Assembly (NCBI GenBank): GCA_949775045.1
Contig: OX459099.1
Coordinates: forward strand, 21,339,251-21,403,250
Source: Metridium senile
Lineage: Eukaryota; Cnidaria; Anthozoa; Actiniaria; Metridiidae
Length of the DNA: 64,000 nucleotides
Reading direction: 5' to 3'
A program made the position numbers and the translations under genes. This document shows, piece by piece, positions 23,601 to 32,709 of the stretch. The stretch's first letter is position 1. Each line of letters starts with the position of its first letter. The notes under the pieces are model-generated. The model was not told the origin of the DNA. It saw only the letters and a list, made by a program, of their open reading frames with translations, and made no database searches.

Positions 23601-26600
23601 CATTCAAGTTGGTTAGCATTCCTCTATTATTACTGTAGATCAACTCCCAAATGCAAACAATCTTCTGTTTTCTTTTGTTTCATCGATATTGGACAAAATG
23701 GTCATGAATTACTAATGAGTTTTTTAAGTCATTCAAAAAACTTGCAGCACATGTTTTATCTTGGCCCTCGGGATTTTATAGCTAATAAAACACTGCTGCT
23801 CATTTTTTAAATAGTACATATTAAACTTACATGTTCATTAAACTCTTTAAAGATGTACGGAAAAGAATCAATATTCTGTAGATAGTCATTTTGTCCCAAA
23901 GATCTCAGCGCAATTACAACAACTTTCTTGATTTTCTTTCTGTGTAATACTTGGCACCATCTGGGACACACACCAATACTATGCCATAGAATACTATACA
24001 GGACCAAGTTCTGGATATCTTTCATTTTAAGGCGAGGATCTTCTTTATCTTTTGCTTTGTTGAAATGGTTTTTGAGTGTGAGAGTTACGGATGGCTTATG
24101 TGAGTCCTATAAACAGAATTGAAAATATTGTTTAAGGTCAAAATTTGCTCAACTGGTTTATTATTTTGCAATAATTACATGATTGTATAATGAATCCTCA
24201 TCGTAAACATAATCATCATCATCATCTTGACCATCATCCACATCATCACCCCAACAATTATCATTATTATCGCCATTAACTAACACCATCGTCATTGTCA
24301 CCACCACTTTCATCATTATCATCATCATTAATTAACACCATCATCACTAACACCTGTGCCTCTAGTGCCCCCCAATTTCTAGGTCCTCGCTACGCCCCTG
24401 TTCTCAGCCATATTATTCTAATCATGATCAACAACAACACTATCACCTGTTTGTTTTTGTCTGTTTCTGGTTTCTTTTTCTTCTTGTTGGAAGTCACTTC
24501 ACCTAAAACATTGAATATACTTAATATACTTCATAAGAATAGCATTGTCACTATATCTACAGGCACATCTGTTTAGTATGTTGAGTACTTAATGAAAAAA
24601 ATGTGTTCTTTTAAAACACATTTATAATGTATTGATTTTGATGTGTTGTGAGCATTTGTATAGTCTTGAGGAAGACTGTTAGTGTTGGTGACTGATGTTT
24701 CAACAACCTGAGTAGAAGGCATCTTCAGATTGTACATATATATATATTTCAAATCTTACTTGTGTCTTGACTGTTACCATCACTGTTATTCCCTTCTTCT
24801 TCCTCTAGTTTTCTTTTGTTGTTCTTCTCTTGTTTTATCTGATTTTTTTTAACAATAACTGCTGGTTAGTAAACATACTGACTAAATAATCAATTAATGG
24901 TACTTTGTTCTGACTGACTGACTGACTGAGAGAATAATTGATTGACACAATCACTTTCTTTGTGACTTTCTTACTTGCTGACTGACTGATTGACTAACTA
25001 ATATTATTGACAGATGAACTGACCGTTTGACGGATTGATTGACTGACTGACTTATTGACTGACTGACTTATTGATTGACTGACTGATTGTCACTGACCGA
25101 CTGACTTATTGATTGACAGACTGACTGATTGACTGACTGATTGTCACTGACCGACTGACTTATTGATTGACAGACTGACTGATTGACTGACTGATTGACT
25201 GACTGATTGACTGACTGACTGACAAACTGACTGACTGATTGCCTGAGTGATTGGCTGATTAATTGGCTGACTGACTGACTGAGTAACTGATTGTCTGTCT
25301 GTCTGTCTGTCTGACTGACACATTCACTTGCTGAGTATATAGTGATTGTCATATTGATGTACAAGCTAGTTTGATATATCATTGATTCACCTTTTTGGCT
25401 TCTTGTTTTCTTTTCTTTTTTTCCATCCTTCGAGACATTGATTTTTCTAGAAAAATAATAACAAATATTTCATTTGTTAAGAACTATTCATAATTTCTAC
25501 ACTTGTTGGAGTGAATTTTGATTGTCAACAATCACTAGCAAATTTGATTGCAGATATCTTACATGTCAGATATGGGTAATCTTGATCGCTTATAACCACT
25601 GGTGATCATGTAAGAGCACGCAGCATTCACAGCAGCAGGCAAACATGATAATTCTATCCAACAAGCATAGATTGCCTAGTGTGTTGTCAGCTTTAGTTAT
25701 AATAAACTTAGATTATGTTATACTAATGATAGTGATGGCAACAATAATAGAACTTATGATGATGATGATGATGATGATGATGACAGGAATCATGCATGAT
25801 GATGATGATGATAATGATCAATAGCATGACAAAGAGCTTACTTTCTGATTCATCATTACATGTATCTTCTCCAGTTGTTTCAAGTTTTCTCTTCCCATGG
25901 GTATCTTCTGACTGATCCTTTCAAAGATAAATAAGCCAACTTTACAATATACTGATGTGCAAGAATTACTAATTAAAAATGTTATTTTTTATATATTTTT
26001 TAAAGTAAGTTATGTGGACGATTTTTTTTATTAGTTTTCCTTTATTCTAAATAAGACAGCTACAATACTACTACTATTACATTACTATACAATACAATAT
26101 AATACAGTACAATACTACAGCTACTTTTACAAAGATGTTACAGCTATTTCCTGTTATTATCATTAATTACATTGTCTGAACAAAAAAAAGCAACATATGG
26201 ACGATTTAATTAATACCACAGGCAGCCCAAAAAGTGTACCAAAGGCAAGAATCACATATACTTTATTTTTCACAAAGAGTCTTTAATAAATCTTTTAGGC
26301 CCAAGTGCAGTGTTTGAGATGTCTGTATTATATCTGGTCCTTTCGTATTCTGAAAGTTCTTATTACACTGTAGTGTAATGTACGCACTGGCTGCAAACCC
26401 AAACAATGATAATCTCTGTTTACTAGCATCCCACTCCAGATGGCCATAGACAGCACTAAAGCCCTTTTGGAGAACAAAACTGCCGATACTAGACTTCCAA
26501 TGCCAGCATGTGAGATTATGGCTCTATTAAAATTATGCCTTGAATCTACATTCTTTCAATTCAATGGTAAACATTACAAACAGCTTCACGGCACAGCTAT

Positions 26601-27981
26601 GGGTTCTCCTGTCTCTGTGGTTGTCGCAGAGATTGTGATGCAGAAAATCGAACAAAAAGCCCTTGAAACGTATGAACAGCCGTTACCATTCTGGTTTCGA
26701 TATGTAGATGATACCATAACTGCCTTACCATCAGATGATATTGACGCCTTTCATAACCACTTAAACGATCAGAACCCTCATATACAGTTTACCAGAGAGC
26801 TTGAGGATAACGTTAAAATACCATTCTTAGACTGCCTAGTTAGCCGCCACGACAATACCCTACACACTACTGTATACCGTAAGCCTACTAATACAGACAG
26901 GTTACTTGACCAATCATCATATAACCCAACATCTCACAAGGCTACGACCATCAAAACTCTTTCAAGGCGTGCTCAAATCATTTGTGACTCAGCAGATAGT
27001 TTACACAGTGAGACTCAACATCTAAAAAAAGGTGTTTCATAAGAACAACTATAGCGATAAGTTTATTAATACCACCACGCATAAACCAAGAAATCATAGG
27101 GAAAGTCTTATTGACATGTCTTCCTCGCCCAAATCCTATATTTCACTACCATACATCAGAGGGACGTCAGAGATCATATCACGTATTTTACAACCGCACA
27201 ACATCAGCGTAGCTCATAAACCCATATCTACACTACGCCAGATCCTGACTAAGGTTAAAGACAAAGACAGTCCTAATGATCAAATCGGTGCTATATATAA
27301 AATTGCATGTAATGACTGTGAGGCTACATATATTGGTGAAACAGGTAGATCGTTTAATACTAGAAAACAGGAACATCAGAAAGCAGTTCAACAACAGGAC
27401 AATCGAAACAACATCGCCATGCATTATACCAAGACTGGACATTCCATTAACTGGGATTCTGGTGAATGTATTTCTTTTAGTGGGAACAGAAAGCAAAGAC
27501 TAGTCCTTGAAAGTTGGTTTACCAAGTTAGAACATCAACCAATTAATAGATCTATTACACTTCCAACACAATACAACCGGCTTGTAAACAAACTTAGCAA
27601 ACAAAACACCGCCGAAACGGTACCGCCACACAATGGGACTTATGCCGCTAATTACACCCAAGCGGTTCAGCCATACAACAAGACCGATGCCGCTAATGAC
27701 GCTACATCCATTAATTAGCGTGGGAGTATAAATATCACTCTATCTGACTTTTTATTCACTTGACTCTGAAGATGACTTCCGCACAGGATGTCGAAACGTC
27801 AGTCACATCAAACAGCCCTTCTGAGGGCTACATCCACCCGGATGATCCTATTACAAATATTGTTACTTCGACAAATATTGTTACTTCGATAAACAATGAT
27901 AAAGCTATAAAAACTACTTACTGCACTCTTATGGTGTTGCTGGTAGCTGCTTTCCTCTTGTAAACTATTTTGTTCTTCCAT
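17673..27981 (-). CDS. REXO5: REXO5-like 3'-5' RNA exonuclease (DEDDh), at least 16 exons
   Basis: Minus-strand exons, 5' to 3': 27981-27922 (start, MEEQNSLQEESS), 25917-25842, 25446-25391, 24838-24760, 24502-24447, 24106-23831, 23431-23299, 22800-22678, 22169-22090, 21903-21788, 20463-20325, 20261-20161, 20067-19979, then less certain 18692-18652, 18301-18210 and 17754-17673. Phases agree from the start to 19979. The N-terminus is Lys/Glu-rich (KRKLE, KKKKKPETDKNK; nuclear signal). Next come LYSILWHSIGVCPRWCQV and YLLTNKQLKDNDYP. The nuclease has SPLFALDCEMCETSAGQELT (Exo I Asp and Glu), VVYDTLVMPDRPILDYKTKY, SGIT, AGHSLNFDLQALK (Exo II Asp), IIDTSVMF, and GHCSIEDAKTVMELVKRMF (Exo III His, Asp). 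All catalytic residues are present. The family trims nuclear RNAs such as snoRNA and rRNA 3' ends. The 41-nt exon at 18652 does not keep phase with the next, so a small exon is missing there. The C-terminal end is not found. Confidence 0.9.
17815..18140. repeat. ATTC-rich tandem repeat
   Basis: Tetranucleotide-like ATTC/ATTT tract in which a longer unit of about 53 bp (AAGCATTCATTCATATATTC and following) is repeated three times between 17998 and 18120. It lies in a REXO5 intron. Confidence 0.9.
18450..18595. mobile_element. Compact MITE with about 30-bp terminal inverted repeats
   Basis: The left end AGCCTGGATAGCATGTAATA at about 18450 is matched by the inverse GTATTACATACTATCGAGGC ending at 18594. 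Inside, TTCTTTAGAATTTGACT pairs with AGTCACATTCTAAAGAA. It lies in a REXO5 intron. It belongs to the same family as 14788-15592 and 62018-62156. Confidence 0.75.
19070..19500. repeat. AAC/ACC low-complexity tract
   Basis: Degenerate repeats of AACAACACCAATAACAACC and CACCACAGCAACAACAACG. The Thr-, Val- or Cys-rich open frames in it are not genes. Confidence 0.95.
19762..19902. repeat. 47-bp tandem repeat, three copies
   Basis: Copies start at 19762, 19809 and 19856 with GAGCGGGAAAATAAATG and contain CGTCAAAACGGAAAAAACG. Located in a REXO5 intron just below exon 19979-20067. Confidence 0.9.
20795..21402 (+). mobile_element. LINE 3' fragment (reverse transcriptase C-terminus)
   Basis: The plus-strand frame starts near 20795 (AIRNIGRIRNYLNQEHCEKL) and runs to TAA at 21317-21319. 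It contains HAFITSRLDSCNSILFGLP, LQRIQNTAARLV, LRKLHWLPIKLRINYKIL, YKALNGIAPDYI, and near the end DRAFSISAPKLWNTLPQNIR. This is the conserved C-terminal part of CR1/L2/jockey-type LINE ORF2 proteins. The upstream part, including the catalytic motif, is absent. The 3' end is a (TTA)n tail at 21383-21400. The frame is intact, so the insertion is fairly recent. It sits in a REXO5 intron in the opposite orientation. Confidence 0.9.
21411..21875. repeat. 93-bp tandem repeat, five copies, containing a REXO5 exon end and its splice donor
   Basis: Copies start at 21411, 21504, 21597, 21690 and 21783. On the minus strand each carries the last 60-65 bp of the REXO5 exon 21788-21903 (encoding YDTLVMPDRPILDYKTK) followed by its donor AA|GTGAGT, then CGTTTTGTGGGGGGAGGGGG. 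The copy at 21783 belongs to the complete exon; the other four lie downstream in the intron. No in-frame acceptor is apparent in the extra copies. Confidence 0.93.
22843..23234. repeat. ATC/TAT simple repeats and a 63-bp duplication
   Basis: CATCAT-type tracts at 22843-22920 and 22977-23060 are followed by two copies of a 63-bp segment beginning ATCACAATACCAACACTTGT (23109 and 23172). Intronic. Confidence 0.85.
24655..24740 (-). mobile_element. Penelope tail fragment
   Basis: On the minus strand it reads CTGAAGATGCCTTCTACTCA, then GGTTGTTGAAACATCAGTC. This matches the non-coding tail downstream of the GIY-YIG frames at 6.6 and 27.76 kb. No coding part remains. Confidence 0.7.
24910..25330. 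repeat. TGAC/TGAT tandem tract
   Basis: GACTGACTGATTGACTGACT-type tetranucleotide repeats with an internal larger duplication (TGATTGTCACTGACCGACTG occurs twice, near 25085 and 25140). Intronic. Confidence 0.9.
26407..27850 (+). mobile_element. Penelope-like retroelement, 5'-truncated, one frameshift
   Basis: The reverse transcriptase C-terminal half is open from about 26407 (SLFTSIPLQMAIDSTK) with HGTAMGSPVSVVVAEIVM and the catalytic FRYVDDT, then IPFLDCLVSR and TTVYRKPTNTDRLL. At a run of seven A (27025-27031) the frame shifts by one base: LKKGVS-stop in one frame, VFHKNNYSDKFI continuing in the other. The second frame holds IGAIYKIACNDCEATYIGET and GRSFNTRKQEHQ, the GIY-YIG endonuclease, and ends at 27718. 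A conserved tail follows at 27765-27806. The element sits in intron 1 of the minus-strand REXO5-like gene, in the opposite orientation. It is inactive because of truncation and frameshift. Confidence 0.93.
27766..27806 (+). ncRNA. Hammerhead-ribozyme-like core in Penelope tail (tentative)
   Basis: CTGAAGA (27766-27772, matching CUGANGA) is followed by a possible short GAC/GTC stem, then GAAAC and GTCAGTC. Penelope elements are known to carry hammerhead motifs near their ends. However, an unpaired U beside the GAC/GUC stem breaks the canonical form, and stem I is poorly paired. The same block occurs in the copies at 6.6 and 24.7 kb. It is a conserved Penelope tail; ribozyme activity is only a possibility. 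Confidence 0.3.
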
Positions 27982-28297
27982 GTTTTACACGATGTTTAGT
28001 CCAATGTCAATAAAGAACAAGAAAAGTAATAAGAAAACATTATCTGCCTCTCTCTAAATAACATCATGCAAGCCGCCATGTTGAACACGGCAGGAAGGAG
28101 TGGGAACTAGTCTGCCACAGGAAACCCGCGGATCATTAAAGAATAAATTTAGGAATGAATCAAAAAAAGATGAGAATAAATTATTGAATAGATTAAAAAA
28201 ATGTCTAATAAACCATAAATAAACGATCGAACCAAACATCCATGAATGAATTGACTAATGAATATATGAATGAATGAATGGATAAAATGGAAAGTAA

Positions 28298-28304
28298 ATC
28301 AAAC
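28298..28304 (+). repeat. Left target-site duplication ATCAAAC
   Basis: ATCAAAC directly precedes the left terminal inverted repeat of the 20.9-kb element. The same seven bases follow the right end at 49199-49205. Confidence 0.75.
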
Positions 28305-28369
28305 GAGGTAGCACGTCCTTCGAAAAGTGAAGCTTAACCAACTTTCAAAACCAAGGCGCGGATCCCAAG
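28305..28369 (+). repeat. Left terminal inverted repeat of the KDZ-type element
   Basis: Pairs with 49134-49198: 61 of 64 bases match after the first base, which is G here and C at the other end. Confidence 0.92.
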
Positions 28370-28412
28370 TGAGATGATAAAACCGAGCAGGTACTGGGAA
28401 CAAAATTTCAAG

Positions 28413-30892
28413 ATGGCGGACGAAGTAAATGATATCGATTATTCCAATGAAGAGATAGATGTAAGTTTGGATAGTATATACTGTATGATCTACTTTAAAA
28501 TATAGATAATTATAATTATGTCGTAATTGTCGCTCTCTTCGACGTTCGAATAAGGTAACAACAAATCTAAACGCCTTACTTTCTACAATTATGATTATAA
28601 TACTATCTTCAGCAATTTTCTCTAGTCTTTGATTAGTTTTAGCCTCGATAAATTTGTTAATGGTAGATTATAATAAAGTTAGATACGTACTGTTTTATGT
28701 ACGGGAATTGTTTTTATTTATTTATTCAAGCGTATTCAGCAGTAACAGCTTAATTAGGGAGCTCACATCAAATATATATATAATACATTACAAATATATT
28801 ATTAATTAATTATTTCTTGCATTTGGATACATATCTTTGTGCTTTTGCTCTCGACATCTGCCATGAATATCAGAAGCGATATCAGTAAAGCGTATACACC
28901 GAATCACAAGAACACTGCCCTGACTTTATTTGACAATTACTCAATATAATCTCTCGATCTTTATTCCTTTCTTACTTTTTCACTTAAATTGTTAATCTTT
29001 ATATTATTTAATCAGATTTACATATCTATTTATCCTTATATAGTTATTATTTAAATATTTTGCTTCAATCTTTAATAGTGTAATAAAAATCTTATAAAAA
29101 ATATATGAATGAGCAATAAAATTATTGTATTGTGTTTTTTTTTTTTTCTACAAACAAACAGACTTCTAATAGAATAAAATAATCATAATTCAGAGTATAT
29201 TGAAGGCTGAGTTTTATCTAAACATGCAAAGTTAAAAATGCATGTACATATCTTTTATCTTTTCATTTATTCCTCTTTCTTTATTAAACAGGACAGTGAC
29301 CATGACATGGATACTACTCCAGCTGACAAGTTGGAAGAGGTACATTGTACTCTTGACAGACTCTGGAATATTAGTGTAGATATTCAATATTGACATTCAA
29401 TTGTATAATACACTTATATATAGTAGATTTGATATTAACAATGACAATATAAATAAAAAAGTTGATCATAATTTAAATTAATAGTAATAACAATTAGAGT
29501 ACAAACAATAAAAGTGTGCAATACTTTGTACTATTTACCACTAAATAGTGTTGATTAAACAATAGAGAACAAAAGAATTTGCATAATTTAGCAGTATTTA
29601 GTGGTATTTATGTTGCACACTTTTAATGTTTGTACTCTATGATAATTATAAAGAATAGTTATAATAATCATTATAATAATTACATTATGGTTTGTACATA
29701 ATCCTCAAATTAGAGGGCTTAGACTATTGCCCAGAATTTTTTCTGCAATACTCTTTGTGAACTGTATAAAACCAAATTTGAAATAGACAGTAATAATAAT
29801 GGATAATGAAACTCTAATTTGTTAAGCAAGTTAACTTATATCTTTAGGCTACGCGAAATATTTAATTTGTAGCTATATATGTGAAGATAATGATAATAAT
29901 AAAAGTGATGATTATAAAGGACTCAATTGCAGAAAGGTTGCAACTCACAATAAATTATACAATTCTATTTTTTTCTAGAAGGCATAAAATTATTTTTGGC
30001 AATCATTGCATGCAATGAACCCAAATAAAGGTTGAAAGTGTGTTTTGCATCTTATCAGATATATTTGTATAATTATCTATTACATCCTTTCTGCAGTTTA
30101 AGTATATACTTATATGCATGGTTAGTTTTAAAAGGTTGACAGTTTTTGTAAATTACATCTGTCACATGACCACTTATCATTGCAGCATAGAAGCCAGTTT
30201 TATTGAGTCTTATGTTAATAGTCCAGATACACATTGTTTTATTTGTAAAACACTTTGTTTTTTTTTCATGTTGTAGCTACTCAACTTAAACAAATCAATA
30301 ATGATAATTCCACACAATGTATATAAATGATGTAAATTATGATCCAAAACTGCCAACCATATTGAGATCAGTTATATTGTCAGTTGTAATTTTAACCTGA
30401 AATGAGCACACAATTCAATAAAATGAAAATGATGATTATAATAGTAACAATGGTGGATATTTTTATTGTGAATATATATGTATATAAATATCATCACTAT
30501 GGTTACAAGCTTTACAGAAACTTCTTGTCTCAAAAAATTTTTTAATTTATTTTCATTGATAATATTAATTATATAATAAACAGAACATTACATGGTCGCT
30601 CGTCGCTTGGAGATACAAATTTTATCTTCTCATGTTGAAAATCTCATTTAAACACTCGAAGATAAAATTTGTATCTCTGCGCGCCCATGTAATATCCTCT
30701 TTATCATATTTGTGTATGCAGCTCTTATTACCCTATGCTCCCTCAAGTTACCCTTTGCTATTCTTAATTTACAGTATTAAAGATAACTTAATTATAATCA
30801 ATTTTCTTTAGAGTACTAAGACTGGGTTTATTCAAAACCCTAAAATCAGAGCCCAGTATGACAGGCGAAACTTGAAAAGTATAAAGAATAAG
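28413..30892 (+). CDS. Small acidic N-terminal coding unit within the KDZ element (partial model)
   Basis: ATG at 28413 in a good context (AAGATGGCG), 44 bp inside the left terminal repeat. Three phase-0 exons join cleanly: 28413-28460, 29292-29339 and 30812-30892, with GTAAGT, GTACAT and GTACAT donors. The product so far is 59 residues: an acidic start (MADEVNDIDYSNEEID), DSDHDMDTTPADKLEE, then the basic STKTGFIQNPKIRAQYDRRN. No known domain. No exon in matching phase was found before the OTU unit: the next candidate at about 32699 requires phase 1. It may be the true 5' end of the OTU gene with one exon missed (for example lost to the 1-kb foldback insertion in this intron), or a separate small gene. 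Confidence 0.5.
29495..29640. repeat. Hairpin-forming MITE-like repeat
   Basis: AGAGTACAAACAATAAAAGT at about 29496 and its inverse ACTTTTAATGTTTGTACTCT ending near 29639 enclose a second inverted pair (ACCACTAAATA/TATTTAGTGGT). It has palindromic structure and no coding capacity. Confidence 0.7.
30598..30705. repeat. Hairpin-forming MITE-like repeat
   Basis: GAGATACAAATTTTATCTTC (about 30609) pairs with AAGATAAAATTTGTATCTC (about 30659). The outer ends ATTACATGG/CCATGTAAT also pair. Confidence 0.75.
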
Positions 30893-31052
30893 GTACATTG
30901 TAATTCTGAATTTCATTTTTGAGTCATTTAAATTTCTCTTTCCTATAAAACACATTTCAAAAAACCCTAAAACATATTATATGGTTTGTATGTAAATTCT
31001 ATACAACCTTCAAGGAACCCAGTTAGGCTGTCTGTAAACTAACGAGTTGTTT

Positions 31053-32078
31053 AAGGAGGCTCGAAATGGTTTCTGTATATAACTATATACCTACTTTATA
31101 TTGCATGTTATGCAGCATTATTGTGAAACTATACAGTTAACCCATATATCATTTTAAAGCTTATGGATCTAGAAAATCAATTTGTTTTAAATTATTGCGT
31201 TTGACGTTGTCATGACAACAGCAGGCTGCTGTAAAAAAGACCTTAAATTCTTTTATTAAAGCTGATATCTCCAAATCCTTTTGGTGAAAGTTTTTTAAAA
31301 CTTGTACATGTCTAGTTCCCTACATGTTCTTGCAACTGAGGAAAAATAAAAAAAATCTGTAATGCGAAACCTTTAAAATATTTAAAAAATGATTTTTTGC
31401 TAGATATAAATGGTTTTTCATTACAGATTTTTCTTAAAAAAGACCTACTAAATCTAAACATTAATTGGAACAAAATGCCAAAAAATTAAAAAAATCTACC
31501 ATTTAATTGTGTTGATATTAATAGAAATACATTTTGTACGCGTCAGAGGGGTCTTGTAAAATTGGCGATATTGCGCGCTCGGTCAAAAAACCATTTCGAG
31601 CCTCCTTAAGGAGGCTCGAAATGTTTTTTTGAGCGCGCGCGCAATATCGCCAATTTTACAAGACCCCTCTGTGGTAGATGTTTTTTATTTTTTGGCAATT
31701 TGTTCCAATTAAGGTTTAGATTTAGTAGATCCAGTTTAAGAAAAATCCATTAATCCTGTAATGAAAATCCATTTATATCTAGAAAAAAATCATTTTTTAT
31801 ATATTTTAAAAGTTTCCTCAGTTGCAAGAACAGGTAAGGAACTAGACATGTACAAGTTCAAAAAAACTTTCACCTAAAGGATTTTGAGATATCAGCTTTA
31901 ATAAAGGAATTTCAGGCCCTGTCATGACAACGCAATAAGTTAAAACAAATTGATTTTCTAGATCCATAAGCTTTAAAATGATATATCGGTTAACTGTGTA
32001 GTTTCACAATAATGCTGCATAACATGCAATATAAAGTAAGTATATAGATGTATGCAGAAACCATTTCGAGCCTCCTTG
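31053..32078. mobile_element. Foldback element, about 1 kb, two long inverted arms
   Basis: An outer end AAGGAGGCTCGAAATGGTTT at 31053 is matched by the inverse ending near 32078. The arms meet at 31601-31625, where CCTCCTTAAGGAGG forms the centre. Each arm is about 450-550 bp and shares long blocks such as TTTTAAAGCTTATGGATCTA and ACTTGTACATGTCTAGTTCC. It has no coding capacity. It sits inside the KDZ element, between the small acidic unit and the OTU gene. Confidence 0.85.
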
Positions 32079-32709
32079 GAGGGTTTTTTTTTTTCAAGTA
32101 AAGTTCATATTATCACACAGTAACCATTGTTTGTAAAATTTTGTATCAAGTTTGAATAAACTACTCAATTTTCAGAAAAGTTCAAATATGATATGTGACT
32201 GGTTTTATTTGTTCATTGTTTAAATAAAGACATATGGTTCTAAAAAAAATTTCAGCTAAGCAAGTGGTACCAGAAAACGAAGTGCCCAATGGTTTTTTTG
32301 GCCTATTCAAGTGGCCAGATATATTTTGCTGGTAAGACGCGATCCCAATCGTCACATATTGCCATATTTTTCTCACTCAGTGGTCTATCGACAATTTATG
32401 AAAACAGCTATTAGAAACAGCGCAAGTTGAGGTGTGCTTTATGAGAGTACACACCAAGCGCTTTTGTATGTTTATCAAATATGTGAATATTATTTTATTA
32501 TATTCTAATTCTTAGAAATAGTATTAGTAAAGGAAATATTGCATGTTGTATCGTGTGCTGTTATAAAGCACTTGTGGCGTGGATCGGACTGTCAGAATAC
32601 TCGAGAAAGACGTTTCTCGATTCTGCCCATCCGTACCGCGCACGATGGCGTTTATTTTTTTTATTAATTAATGCTTTTTTTCCTCGATTACACGTAAGGA
32701 CCTCCACAC

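Noticed and set aside
28077..28079. ATG on the minus strand (AACATGGCGGC) as REXO5 start
   Set aside because: Good context, but no in-phase GT donor follows; the ATG at 27981 leads to a clean GCA|GTAAGT donor in the needed phase.
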